This document shows positions 55,158 through 63,512 of a DNA stretch of 64,000 nt, one piece after another (position 1 is the first letter of the stretch; each line of letters begins with the position of its first letter). Made by a program: the position numbers and the translations under genes. The DNA is from Nannocystis bainbridge (GTDB lineage Bacteria > Myxococcota_A > Polyangia > Nannocystales > Nannocystaceae), in contig NZ_JAQNDL010000001.1 in NCBI RefSeq assembly GCF_028368995.1, forward strand, positions 4,464,001 to 4,528,000, given 5' to 3'. Under the pieces are notes generated by a model. The model worked only from the letters and a program-made list of their open reading frames with translations, did no database searches and was not told the DNA's origin.

Positions 55158-55867
55158 TCGGTGGTCTCCTGCGGGGCCTGGGCGGGGGAGGCTGGGGAGG
55201 ATAACGCCTCGGCGGCGGCGGGCACGGGAGTTTCTGCCGCGGCGGGCAAATTCGACCGGCTGTGGACGCGCACGTAGAGGTTGCCGTCGCCGCCCATCGA
55301 GCCGTAGACGAGGCGGGTCGGGTCGGGGTCGCTGCCGAACCGCTCGGGTTTGAACCGGCCGATGACCTCGATCTCGTCGCCGATGTAGAGGCCGGAGCCG
55401 GCCACGCGCGGACCGGTCTTCTCCTCGGGGGCGATGACTTCGGCGCGGTCGAGGTTCTCGAGCGTGAGGCGGCCGGTGGCGTCGCTGACGACGACGATCT
55501 CGGCGGCGACGGCGGCGTCACGCGGGGCGCCGCTGCGGTTGCGCCACACGCACTCGCGGCCCGGGGCGCCGCCGAGGTTGCCGTCGGCGGTGGTGATGAC
55601 GCCGCGGATCATGATCGGCTGGGCGTCAGCGGCGGCGATCGGCGTGAGCAGGCCACGCTCGAGGGCGCGACCGACGAAGCCGGAGAACTGCGGGTCGCTG
55701 CGGATCGCGCCCTTCGGCATGCGGCGACCCTGAGGCTCGAGGTTGCGGGCGCTGCCGAGGCGCTTCGCCCGGAAGTTGCCGAGCATGTAGACGAGGATCG
55801 CGACCGGGATCAGGACGGCGAGGAAGACGTAGGACCACTCGAAGGTCGGGGCGGCTTCGACGGGCAT
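55154..55867 (-). CDS. Single-TM membrane protein, possible GIDE-like domain
   Basis: 237 residues. One N-terminal membrane segment (SYVFLAVLIPVAILVYML), then a cytoplasmic or periplasmic domain with PIMIRGVITTADGNLGGAPG, RECVWRN and LYIGDEIEVIGRFKPE, which resembles the beta-rich GIDE domain of membrane E3-ligase-like proteins, though I hold this loosely. Pro/Ala-rich C-terminal tail. ATG at 55867, 4 bases after the protease stop and overlapping the lipoprotein start. Middle gene of the operon. Confidence 0.75.
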   Translation of the reverse strand: MPVEAAPTFEWSYVFLAVLIPVAILVYMLGNFRAKRLGSARNLEPQGRRMPKGAIRSDPQFSGFVGRALERGLLTPIAAADAQPIMIRGVITTADGNLGGAPGRECVWRNRSGAPRDAAVAAEIVVVSDATGRLTLENLDRAEVIAPEEKTGPRVAGSGLYIGDEIEVIGRFKPERFGSDPDPTRLVYGSMGGDGNLYVRVHSRSNLPAAAETPVPAAAEALSSPASPAQAPQETTE

Positions 55868-55871
55868 GCGA

Positions 55872-57113
55872 TCACCAGTACGCCTCGGCGAGCGCGAGGG
55901 TGAAGCCGAGCTTCTCGTGATCCTCGGCGACGGTCTTGCCCTCGACCAGCGAGCGACCGGAGCCGCCAGGCTCGATGCGGGCGATGCGGGCCCCGGCCAT
56001 GCGCTGACCGTCGGAGAAGTGGACCTCGGGCAGCACGTTCTCGATCGCCACGGTGCTGCGGTTCTTGACCAGCAAGATCCACCGGATCCGTCCGAGCCAG
56101 ATCTCCGGCGAGCCCTCGACCTCGATCTGGACCGCCGGGTAGATGTCGTAGGCGCGGTTGGCCCGGCCGTCGTGCGGGCGCGGCAAGAGCTTCATGCGCT
56201 CGGCCTGGTAGTCCATCTCGACCAGGAACTCGCGCATGACGTTGAGCCCGAGCAGGCCCTGCGAGCGGTCGTTGGCGCAGCCGTCACACACGCTGACGAG
56301 CAGGCCGTTGAGCTCGATGCCGCCGAGGCGCAGCACCGGCAAGTAGACCATCCGGCTCTCGCGCGGGCCGCTGGCGGTGTTGAACTGCAGCGTGGGCGCG
56401 TCGGCCGGGACCTTGAGCCCGAGCTTGGCGGCGGTCTCGGTGTGCACGGTGGTGAACGAGGCGCCGGTGTCGAACAGGTACGGCAGATCGAGGCGACCGC
56501 CGGGGCCCTCGAGCTGGACGTTCATGAGGATCGCGTTGCCGGCGGCGGAGAAGGGCACGGCGATCGCAGTGTTCGGCGCGGCGCCCGGCGCGAGGGTCAC
56601 GGGCGTCGGCGCGGACTCGCTCGCTCTCGCCGCGGCGCGCGGCGCGGCGGGCGGGGCGAGGCGATCTGCGAGACCGTTGCCCACCGCACTGAGGATCCGC
56701 GCGACCTTGTGAGAATCACCGAAGCGTGTGCCAGCGAGGTCACCCTGGGCCCGGAGCGACTGGACCAGCAAACCCGGGATCACCTGAGTGCAGAGAAGGA
56801 TCGCGCCGAGGTTCCACAGCAACGGCAGCCACATCATCGCCGCGGACAGGCGGCGGCCGTCGGTGCCGTACTTCCACACGGAGAGGGCGACCGGCAGGCC
56901 CAGAGTGACGACGAACGCGAGGATCCACAGCCACGGGGCCGATACACGGGCGTCGAGCTGAGCGGTCCGCGCGAGCGAAAAGTTGCACCACAGCGCGAAC
57001 GGCACCACGAACATCGAGGCCAGGACGAGCGCAAAGGCGCCGAGCGAACTCAGCGCCGCGGACGCGGTCATGGCCGACCTGGCGTGCCTCGGTGCGCTGC
57101 GCGAAATGTTCAC
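55872..57113 (-). CDS. Membrane-anchored retropepsin-like aspartyl protease
   Basis: 413 residues from GTG 57113; ATG at 57071 (MTASAALSSLG) is an alternative that drops 14 residues. Two or three N-terminal membrane helices (about 20-110), a linker, then a clan AA retropepsin-like domain with the catalytic triad LPYLFDTGASFTTVHTETA (DTGA, residues about 215-218) and GLLGLNVMREFLVEMDY. Bacterial single-domain pepsin-like proteases of this kind work as dimers. First gene of the three-gene operon and divergent from the response regulator. The reverse-complement copy of its first part runs from 63513 to the window end. Confidence 0.86.
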   Translation of the reverse strand: MNISRSAPRHARSAMTASAALSSLGAFALVLASMFVVPFALWCNFSLARTAQLDARVSAPWLWILAFVVTLGLPVALSVWKYGTDGRRLSAAMMWLPLLWNLGAILLCTQVIPGLLVQSLRAQGDLAGTRFGDSHKVARILSAVGNGLADRLAPPAAPRAAARASESAPTPVTLAPGAAPNTAIAVPFSAAGNAILMNVQLEGPGGRLDLPYLFDTGASFTTVHTETAAKLGLKVPADAPTLQFNTASGPRESRMVYLPVLRLGGIELNGLLVSVCDGCANDRSQGLLGLNVMREFLVEMDYQAERMKLLPRPHDGRANRAYDIYPAVQIEVEGSPEIWLGRIRWILLVKNRSTVAIENVLPEVHFSDGQRMAGARIARIEPGGSGRSLVEGKTVAEDHEKLGFTLALAEAYW

Positions 57114-57204
57114 TTGCAGATACTATCTCGAGTGAGTGTCGTGGGGGCCAGTGAAGACTGTCGTTGGATCCTCGCGGGGAAAACCCGTAGGATGTGGCGA
57201 CGGG

Positions 57205-58338
57205 ATGGCTGACGCGCCGAAGCCTGCGAAGATCGCCACGTTCGGCGTGCGCTTCGAATCCTACGACGACTTCCTCGTAGAGTACACAGACAACCTGCGA
57301 CGCGGGTTTCTGCTGCTCCCGGGCGTTCGTAATCTCGAGACGGGCCAGCCGGTGCGGGTCAAGCTGAGCCTGCCGAACCGCGCCATTTTGTACCTCAGCG
57401 GCACGGCGGTCGACCTCGGAGCCGACGGCGGCAAGGGCACGCTGATCCAACTGGCCGCGTTCACGGCCGAGCAGGAGCGGATCTTCGGCCTGTGCGTGAA
57501 CTCGGTGCTCGACGCTTCGACGAGCCCGCAAGCCGAGCCGCCGCCGTCGCGCGCGCTCAACGTGCTGCTGGTCGACGACTCGCCGAGCGTGCGCGCGGAG
57601 ATGGCTGCGGCGCTGCGCGAGCGCGGGCTCAACGTCACCACCGCGGACAACGGATTGATGGCGATCTCGGCCGCGCTCAAGAGCGAGCCGGACCTGCTGC
57701 TCACCGACGTCGAGATGCCCGAGATGGACGGCTGGACGCTGCTGCGGATGGCCCGCGGCCGCAAGAAGCTGGCCCACGTGCCGATCGTGTTCCTGACCGC
57801 GCTGTCCGACGACATGTCGCGCCTCCAGGGCTATCGCATGGGCGTCGACGACTTCCTGCCGAAGAACCTGTCCGCGGACGAGATCGTGGCCCGCCTGCAA
57901 GGCGTGGTCGCGCGCCGCACCGGCCTCGGGGCCGTGGAGAACCGCGGGCTGCGCGGCGACCTGCAGCACGTCCGCCTCGGCAGCGTGCTGTCGTTCCTCG
58001 AGGCCGAGAAGAAGACCGGCGACCTGCGGCTCGACAGCGGGCAAGACAGCGCGGTGCTGCGGCTGGTCCAGGGCGTGCTGCGCGACGTGAAGAACCTCGG
58101 CTACGCCGCCTCGGCGATCGACCGCGTGTTCGACCTGCTCGGCTGGGAGGGCGGACACTTCGAGTTCTTCACGCTCGAGCCGCGCGAGCTCGGCGACCTG
58201 TCGCTCGCGCCGCTGTCGGTGACGTGGCTGCTGATGGAGCACGCGCGCCGCGAAGACGAGGCCAACGAGAGCGCCCGCCGCGAGCGGCTGCTCAACGAGC
58301 GCGCCGGACAGTCGGGCTCGTTCGAGCAGGACCTTTGA
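57205..58338 (+). CDS. PilZ-like / receiver / DUF4388 response regulator
   Basis: 377 residues. N-terminal PilZ-like domain (about 10-105, FLVEYTDNLRRGFLLLPG, VRVKLSLPNRAILYLSGTAV), receiver domain (about 118-240) with LLVDDSPSVRAEM, phospho-acceptor Asp in LLLTDVEMPEMDG and Lys in FLPKNL, then a DUF4388 (PATAN-type) domain (about 250-350, RGDLQHVRLGSVLSFLEAEK, GDLRLDSGQDSAVLRL). This combination is common in delta-proteobacteria for gliding and surface-motility or c-di-GMP signalling. ATG at 57205. Divergent from the protease operon. The right-arm copy (62290-63421) lacks 2 bases in the receiver. Confidence 0.88.
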   Translation: MADAPKPAKIATFGVRFESYDDFLVEYTDNLRRGFLLLPGVRNLETGQPVRVKLSLPNRAILYLSGTAVDLGADGGKGTLIQLAAFTAEQERIFGLCVNSVLDASTSPQAEPPPSRALNVLLVDDSPSVRAEMAAALRERGLNVTTADNGLMAISAALKSEPDLLLTDVEMPEMDGWTLLRMARGRKKLAHVPIVFLTALSDDMSRLQGYRMGVDDFLPKNLSADEIVARLQGVVARRTGLGAVENRGLRGDLQHVRLGSVLSFLEAEKKTGDLRLDSGQDSAVLRLVQGVLRDVKNLGYAASAIDRVFDLLGWEGGHFEFFTLEPRELGDLSLAPLSVTWLLMEHARREDEANESARRERLLNERAGQSGSFEQDL

Positions 58339-58340
58339 GA

Positions 58341-58414
58341 GGTCCGCGAGGACATGTCCGTGAGGGCATGTCCGTGAGAGCATGCGCGTCGGGACAGGTC
58401 CCGAGGGACATGCC
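58341..58414. repeat. Dispersed palindrome cluster after the response regulator
   Basis: GGTCCGCGAGGACATGTCCG, TGAGGGCATGTCCGTGAGAG, CATGCGCGTCGGGACAGGTC and CCGAGGGACATGCC. Begins two bases after the stop codon. Mirrored at about 62207-62286. Confidence 0.8.
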
Positions 58415-58423
58415 GTAAAAGAC

Positions 58424-58462
58424 AGAGCGCCCGCCGGGCCGGTTCGGGCTCGGGGGCGCTCT
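58424..58462. terminator. Bidirectional terminator hairpin between convergent genes
   Basis: AGAGCGCCC (58424-58432) pairs with GGGCGCTCT (58454-58462); the TAAAAGAC before it supplies an oligo-T for the leftward transcript. In the right arm the mirrored stem has lost two bases. Confidence 0.65.
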
Positions 58463-58502
58463 GCGTTGCGAGCCGGCTCGGGCGCGAGCCGCTCGGGGGC
58501 GA

Positions 58503-58886
58503 TCAGCGGGCCGGCTTGCCCTTGCCGGAGGTGTTGGCGGCCTTGGGCGCGGCGCCGTCGGTGCCGCAGGCGGCGTCGGCGATCCAGCGGCTGCCGGACT
58601 GATAGGGCTGGGTGTTGAGGATCAGCAGGTTGCCGCCGTTCATGCCGCAGTGCTCCCTGGCGAGGTCGACGGCCTCTTGCGCGGAGGGAGCCTTGCCGAT
58701 GGCGGTGCCGAGCTGGGTGTACGCGGTGTCGCCGAGGGCGTCCCTGGAGGCGACGGTCTTGACCTGCGAGGCCGGCACGCGCGCGCCGGTGCCGTTGCCC
58801 TTGAACTTGCCGGAGTAACCGCCGGCGCAGGCGCCCAGGGCGAGGGCGAAGGAGAACAGGAGGAGAGAACGCGAGGCTTTGCGCAT
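58503..58886 (-). CDS. Small lipoprotein, DUF4156-like
   Basis: 127 residues. Lipoprotein signal MRKASRSLLLFSFALALGAC (lipobox LGAC), then a domain with VASRDALGDTAYTQLGTAIG, LAREHCGMNGGNLLILNTQP and WIADAACG, which resembles the small Cys-containing envelope lipoproteins of the DUF4156 type (sorting role not known). Lys/Ala/Gly-rich tail. ATG at 58886. The right-arm copy (61749-62128) is 4 bases shorter and frameshifted. Confidence 0.75.
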   Translation of the reverse strand: MRKASRSLLLFSFALALGACAGGYSGKFKGNGTGARVPASQVKTVASRDALGDTAYTQLGTAIGKAPSAQEAVDLAREHCGMNGGNLLILNTQPYQSGSRWIADAACGTDGAAPKAANTSGKGKPAR

Positions 58887-58910
58887 ATGAGAGGCTCCGA
58901 TGGTGCGGCG

Positions 58911-59210
58911 TCAGACGGCGGGGGGGCCGGGCAGATTTCCAGGGTGCGCGGCCGAACCGGGCCCCGACTGCATGACGCGGAGCGCGGGTGAACGCACGCC
59001 CTTCGGCGAGCCGGAGCCGGTGCCGTGGTCGTGCGGGGCCGACCCTGCCGCCTTTTCGCACGCGCTCGCGCCCTCGCAACGGGCACACGAGCCGCCGCAC
59101 TCGCCCTTGCGGCGGACCAGCCAGCGGGCGGTCAGCCAGCCCGCGGCGAGCGCGACGGCGGCGAGCGCGGCGATCTGTTGCAGCAGGACCTGGAGATCGG
59201 CTTCGGGCAT
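58911..59210 (-). CDS. Small single-TM protein with Cys cluster, next to Fur-family gene
   Basis: 99 residues. Short N terminus, one membrane helix (QQIAALAAVALAAGWLTARWL), then RRKGECGGSCARCEGASACE, a Cys cluster recalling FeoB-associated Cys-rich membrane proteins, and a His/Gly/Ser tail (PHDHGTGSGS). The ATG at 59210 is 27 bases after the Fur-family stop on the same strand, so the two are probably one operon. That context fits a metal-related role, but this is inference. The right-arm copy (61426-61724) has lost one base. Confidence 0.68.
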   Translation of the reverse strand: MPEADLQVLLQQIAALAAVALAAGWLTARWLVRRKGECGGSCARCEGASACEKAAGSAPHDHGTGSGSPKGVRSPALRVMQSGPGSAAHPGNLPGPPAV

Positions 59211-59237
59211 GGTGACGCGCAGCACAAACAGCGTACT

Positions 59238-59702
59238 TCAGTCGCTGAGCTTGCGCTGCTCCTCGTTGGGGCACCAGCCGCCCTTGATCCCGCGAGCCCT
59301 GGGGCAAAGGCCGTAGAGCTCGAGCCGATGGCGGACCAGGCTGAACCCGAAGCTGCGGGCGACCCGCTCCTGCTCGTGTTCGATGTCGTCGTTCTGGAAC
59401 TCGAGCACGTGCTGGCACTCGATGCAGATCAGGTGGTCGTGGTGCTCGGTGTCACCGGCGGTCTCGTACATCGTCTGGCCGTCGCCGAAGCGCCGCTGGG
59501 CCGCGAGGCCGCACTCGGCGAGCAGCTTGAGCGTGCGGTAGACGGTCGCGTAGCCGATGCGCGGGTTCTCGGCGCGGCTGAGGTTGAGCAGCTCCTCGAT
59601 GCTGATGTGGCCGTGGGCGGCGAAGAATTTCTGCGCGATGAGGTCGCGTTGACGGGTCGACTTGAGCTGCTTCTTGCTGAGATAGGCGTGGAACTGCCCC
59701 AT
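59238..59702 (-). CDS. Fur-family ferric/metal uptake regulator
   Basis: 154 residues. Winged-helix domain (LKSTRQRDLIAQKFFAAHGH, IGYATVYRTLKLLAECGLA) and C-terminal metal-binding domain with HHDHLICIECQHVLEF and the late Cys pair LCPRARGIKGGWCPNE. Closer to canonical Fur than the 13264 gene: the HHDHLIC signature is that of Fur proper. ATG at 59702 gives 465 bases, exactly the length in the right arm (60936-61400). In the right arm the frame is open further upstream to ATG 60891; the left arm has one extra C that breaks this, so the true start is not settled. Confidence 0.9.
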   Translation of the reverse strand: MGQFHAYLSKKQLKSTRQRDLIAQKFFAAHGHISIEELLNLSRAENPRIGYATVYRTLKLLAECGLAAQRRFGDGQTMYETAGDTEHHDHLICIECQHVLEFQNDDIEHEQERVARSFGFSLVRHRLELYGLCPRARGIKGGWCPNEEQRKLSD

Positions 59703-59829
59703 CAAGCTCTCGAGGTCGGGCAGCCCAGGAATGCCGACGGTCGTGCATCGGCAGGAAACCTATCGCGGCAAAAGCCGCCGCGGCAAGCGTTGCGAGGCTG
59801 GATCTCCGGCCCGTATACTCCGCGGCCGC

Positions 59830-60165
59830 ATGGCGTCCCCGGGCAAACCGAACCCATCACAAGCGCCCCGCAGCCGGGAAACCCGCCGACCCCCGCGGCG
59901 GAGCCGGCGCGCGACGGCCCCGCCATCGATCAGGTGCTCGCCAGCCTCGAACGCGTGGTCGCCGAGCTCGAGGCCGGGGACCTCCCGCTCGAGGACGGCG
60001 CTCCAGCGCTTCGAAGACGGCGTGCGACTCGCGCGGCGCGGCACGTCGCTGCTCGACGCGGTCGAGCAGCGGGTCGAGGTCCTGCTCGAGGGCCGCGACG
60101 AGGCGGTGCCGTTCCCGGGGGCCGGCGAAGCGGAAGAGAGTGACGACGATGACGAAAACTTTTGA
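59830..60165 (+). pseudogene. xseB: Exodeoxyribonuclease VII small subunit, frameshifted left copy
   Basis: Begins MASPGKPNPS and ends RLARRGTSLLDAVEQRVEVL to EESDDDDENF like XseB, but the middle is out of frame. By comparison with the right arm it has three single-base insertions: CATCACAAG for CATCCAAG, GACCCCCGC for GACCCCGC, and CTCGAGGACGG for CTCGAGACGG. Net +3 restores the frame. Almost certainly sequencing error rather than a true pseudogene; the correct reading is in the right arm (60479-60811). XseB with XseA degrades single-stranded DNA. Its stop overlaps the ispA start. Confidence 0.85.
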
Positions 60166-60294
60166 GCTCAACGCCTACCTCGGCGAGCGCCGCAAGCTGG
60201 TCGACGAGGCCATCGTGCGCGCGCTGCCCGATGGCGGCGCCGGCGACCCCGGCCGCCTCAAGGAGGGCATGCGCTACGCGGTGCTGCAGGGCGG
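60149..60294 (+). CDS. ispA: Polyprenyl (farnesyl/geranylgeranyl) diphosphate synthase, N-terminal fragment
   Basis: First 48 or so codons of an IspA-type prenyl synthase: MTKTFELNAYLGERRKLVDE, then LKEGMRYAVLQGGKRMRPLV, the conserved first block of the family. ATG at 60149 overlaps the xseB end, the usual xseB-ispA order. The gene stops being readable at the turn of the inverted duplication, so the remaining 250 or so residues are missing from this window. The right-arm mirror (60351-60495, minus strand) has one base deleted at AAGCTGTCG and is out of frame. Confidence 0.85.
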
Positions 60295-60350
60295 CAAGCG
60301 CATGCGACCGCTGGTGATCATCGCCGCCTGCGACCGCTGTGTGATCGCAT
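60295..60350. other. Turn of the inverted duplication
   Basis: About 56 bases not mirrored by the arms. It contains GCGACCGCTGGTGATCATCG followed directly by a noisy direct repeat GACCGCTGTGTGATCGCATC, each ending in GCCGCCTGC. This looks like scrambled sequence at a strand-switch point. Confidence 0.8.
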
Positions 60351-60478
60351 CGCCGCCTGCAGCACCGCGTAGCGCATGCCCTCCTTGAGGCGGCCGGGGT
60401 CGCCGGCGCGCCATCGGGCAGCGCGCGCACGATGGCCTCGTCGACAGCTTGCGGCGCTCGCCGAGGTAGGCGTTGAGC

Positions 60479-60811
60479 TCAAAAGTTTTCGTCATCGTCG
60501 TCACTCTCTTCCGCTTCGCCGGCCCCCGGGAACGGCACCGCCTCGTCGCGGCCCTCGAGCAGGACCTCGACCCGCTGCTCGACCGCGTCGAGCAGCGACG
60601 TGCCGCGCCGCGCGAGTCGCACGCCGTCTTCGAAGCGCTGGAGCGCCGTCTCGAGCGGGAGGTCCCCGGCCTCGAGCTCGGCGACCACGCGTTCGAGGCT
60701 GGCGAGCACCTGATCGATGGCGGGGCCGTCGCGCGCCGGCTCCGCCGCGGGGTCGGCGGGTTTCCCGGCTGCGGGGCGCTTGGATGGGTTCGGTTTGCCC
60801 GGGGACGCCAT
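60479..60811 (-). CDS. xseB: Exodeoxyribonuclease VII small subunit (intact reading, mirror copy)
   Basis: 110 residues, the correct form of the gene frameshifted at 59830. The XseB signature runs DQVLASLERVVAELEAGDLP, then LETALQRFEDGVRLARRG, followed by coiled-coil LLDAVEQRVEVLLEG and an acidic tail EESDDDDENF. ATG at 60811. This gene exists in the mirrored arm only because of the inverted duplication; read it as the corrected sequence of the 59830 locus, not a second gene. Confidence 0.88.
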   Translation of the reverse strand: MASPGKPNPSKRPAAGKPADPAAEPARDGPAIDQVLASLERVVAELEAGDLPLETALQRFEDGVRLARRGTSLLDAVEQRVEVLLEGRDEAVPFPGAGEAEESDDDDENF

Positions 60812-60935
60812 GCGGCCGCGGAGTATACGGGCCGGAGATCCAGCTCGCAACGCTTGCCGCGGCGGCTTTGCCGCGATAGGTTTCCTGCCGATGCACGACC
60901 GTCGGCATTCTGGGCTGCCCGACCTCGAGAGCTTG

Positions 60936-61400
60936 ATGGGGCAGTTCCACGCCTATCTCAGCAAGAAGCAGCTCAAGTCGACCCGTCAACGCGACCTCAT
61001 CGCGCAGAAATTCTTCGCCGCCCACGGCCACATCAGCATCGAGGAGCTGCTCAACCTCAGCCGCGCCGAGAACCCGCGCATCGGCTACGCGACCGTCTAC
61101 CGCACGCTCAAGCTGCTCGCCGAGTGCGGCCTCGCGGCCCAGCGGCGCTTCGGCGACGGCCAGACGATGTACGAGACCGCCGGTGACACCGAGCACCACG
61201 ACCACCTGATCTGCATCGAGTGCCAGCACGTGCTCGAGTTCCAGAACGACGACATCGAACACGAGCAGGAGCGGGTCGCCCGCAGCTTCGGGTTCAGCCT
61301 GGTCCGCCATCGGCTCGAGCTCTACGGCCTTTGCCCCAGGGCTCGCGGGATCAAGGGCGGCTGGTGCCCCAACGAGGAGCAGCGCAAGCTCAGCGACTGA
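60936..61400 (+). CDS. Fur-family regulator, mirror copy of 59238-59702
   Basis: Same 154-residue protein as the left arm, no change over 465 bases. Upstream the frame stays open to ATG 60891 (MHDRRHSGLPDLESLM), which may be the genuine start if the right arm is correct at CATTCTGGG (left: CATTCCTGGG). Not an independent gene if the arm is an artefact. Confidence 0.8.
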   Translation: MGQFHAYLSKKQLKSTRQRDLIAQKFFAAHGHISIEELLNLSRAENPRIGYATVYRTLKLLAECGLAAQRRFGDGQTMYETAGDTEHHDHLICIECQHVLEFQNDDIEHEQERVARSFGFSLVRHRLELYGLCPRARGIKGGWCPNEEQRKLSD

Positions 61401-61425
61401 AGTACGCTGTTTGTGCTGCGTCACC

Positions 61426-61724
61426 ATGCCCGAAGCCGATCTCCAGGTCCTGCTGCAACAGATCGCCGCGCTCGCCGCCGTCGCGCTCGCCGCGGGCTGG
61501 CTGACCGCCCGCTGGCTGGTCCGCCGCAAGGGCGAGTGCGGCGGCTCGTGTGCCCGTTGCGAGGGCGCGAGCGCGTGCGAAAAGGCGGCAGGGTCGGCCC
61601 CGCACGACCACGGCACGGCTCCGGCTCGCCGAAGGGCGTGCGTTCACCCGCGCTCCGCGTCATGCAGTCGGGGCCCGGTTCGGCCGCGCACCCTGGAAAT
61701 CTGCCCGGCCCCCCCGCCGTCTGA
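61426..61724 (+). pseudogene. Mirror copy of the small Cys-cluster membrane protein, 1-base deletion
   Basis: Identical to 58911-59210 up to PHDHGT, where GGCACCGGC reads GGCACGGC and the frame is lost. The shifted frame runs on, creating a long spurious ORF through 62925. Confidence 0.8.
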
Positions 61725-61748
61725 CGCCGCACCATCGGAGCCTCTCAT

Positions 61749-62128
61749 ATGCGCAAAGCCTCGCGTTCTCTCCTCCTGTTCCTTCGCCTCGCCCTGGGCG
61801 CCTGCGCCGGCGGTTACTCCGGCAAGTTCAAGGGCAACGGCACCGGCGCGCGCGTGCCGGCCTCGCAGGTCAAGACCGTCGCCTCCAGGGACGCCCTCGG
61901 CGACACCGCGTACACCCAGCTCGGCACCGCCATCGCAAGGCTCCCTCCGCGCAAGAGGCCGTCGACCTCGCCAGGGAGCACTGCGGCATGAACGGCGGCA
62001 ACCTGCTGATCCTCAACACCCAGCCCTATCAGTCCGGCAGCCGCTGGATCGCCGACGCCGCCTGCGGCACCGACGGCGCCGCGCCCAAGGCCGCCAACAC
62101 CTCCGGCAAGGGCAAGCCGGCCCGCTGA
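61749..62128 (+). pseudogene. Mirror copy of the DUF4156-like lipoprotein, 4 bases lost
   Basis: Corresponds to 58503-58886 with deletions of CT and C in the signal-peptide codons and one G in GCCATCGGCAAGG. Reading frame broken. Confidence 0.8.
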
Positions 62129-62289
62129 TCGCCCCGAGCGGCTCGCGCCCGAGCCGGCTCGCAACGCAGAGCCCCCGAGCCCGAACCGGCCCGGCGGGCG
62201 CTCTGTCTTTTACGGCATGTCCCTCGGGACCTGTCCCGACGCGCATGCTCTCACGGACATGCCCTCACGGACATGTCCTCGCGGACCTC

Positions 62290-63421
62290 TCAAAGGTCCT
62301 GCTCGAACGAGCCCGACTGTCCGGCGCGCTCGTTGAGCAGCCGCTCGCGGCGGGCGCTCTCGTTGGCCTCGTCTTCGCGGCGCGCGTGCTCCATCAGCAG
62401 CCACGTCACCGACAGCGGCGCGAGCGACAGGTCGCCGAGCTCGCGCGGCTCGAGCGTGAAGAACTCGAAGTGTCCGCCCTCCCAGCCGAGCAGGTCGAAC
62501 ACGCGGTCGATCGCCGAGGCGGCGTAGCCGAGGTTCTTCACGTCGCGCAGCACGCCCTGGACCAGCCGCAGCACCGCGCTGTCTTGCCCGCTGTCGAGCC
62601 GCAGGTCGCCGGTCTTCTTCTCGGCCTCGAGGAACGACAGCACGCTGCCGAGGCGGACGTGCTGCAGGTCGCCGCGCAGCCCGCGGTTCTCCACGGCCCC
62701 GAGGCCGGTGCGGCGCGCGACCACGCCTTGCAGGCGGGCCACGATCTCGTCCGCGGACAGGTTCTTCGGCAGGAAGTCGTCGACGCCCATGCGATAGCCC
62801 TGGAGGCGCGACATGTCGTCGGACAGCGCGGTCAGGAACACGATCGGCACGTGGGCCAGCTTCTTGCGGCCGCGGGCCATCCGCAGCAGCGTCCAGCCGT
62901 CCATCGGGCATCTCGACGTCGGTGAGCAGCAGGTCCGGCTCGCTCTTGAGCGCGGCCGAGATCGCCATCAATCCGTTGTCCGCGGTGGTGACGTTGAGCC
63001 CGCGCTCGCGCAGCGCCGCAGCCATCTCCGCGCGCACGCTCGGCGAGTCGTCGACCAGCAGCACGTTGAGCGCGCGCGACGGCGGCGGCTCGGCTTGCGG
63101 GCTCGTCGAAGCGTCGAGCACCGAGTTCACGCACAGGCCGAAGATCCGCTCCTGCTCGGCCGTGAACGCGGCCAGTTGGATCAGCGTGCCCTTGCCGCCG
63201 TCGGCTCCGAGGTCGACCGCCGTGCCGCTGAGGTACAAAATGGCGCGGTTCGGCAGGCTCAGCTTGACCCGCACCGGCTGGCCCGTCTCGAGATTACGAA
63301 CGCCCGGGAGCAGCAGAAACCCGCGTCGCAGGTTGTCTGTGTACTCTACGAGGAAGTCGTCGTAGGATTCGAAGCGCACGCCGAACGTGGCGATCTTCGC
63401 AGGCTTCGGCGCGTCAGCCAT
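62290..63421 (-). pseudogene. Mirror copy of the PilZ/receiver/DUF4388 regulator, 2 bases lost
   Basis: Corresponds to 57205-58338. ATGCCCGAGATGG reads ATGCCCGATGG just after the phospho-acceptor Asp, so the receiver is cut and the rest is shifted. The PilZ-like N terminus and the DUF4388 part are each intact in separate frames. Confidence 0.85.
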
Positions 63422-63512
63422 CCCGTCGCCACATCCTACGGGTTTTCCCCGCGAGGATCCAACGACAGTCTTCACTGGCCCCCACGACACTCACTCGAGA
63501 TAGTATCTGCAA

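Larger units (their letters stand above)
56626..60294. repeat. Left arm of a 3.65-kb inverted duplication
   Basis: This segment is repeated as its reverse complement at 60351-64000. The right arm still matches when the window ends. The genes listed here are the left-arm copies; all are intact except xseB, which carries three 1-base insertions. Confidence 0.95.

Noticed and set aside
61411..62925. 504-codon plus-strand open frame in the right arm
   Set aside because: Produced by a 1-base deletion in the mirrored small membrane-protein gene that runs on through unrelated sequence.
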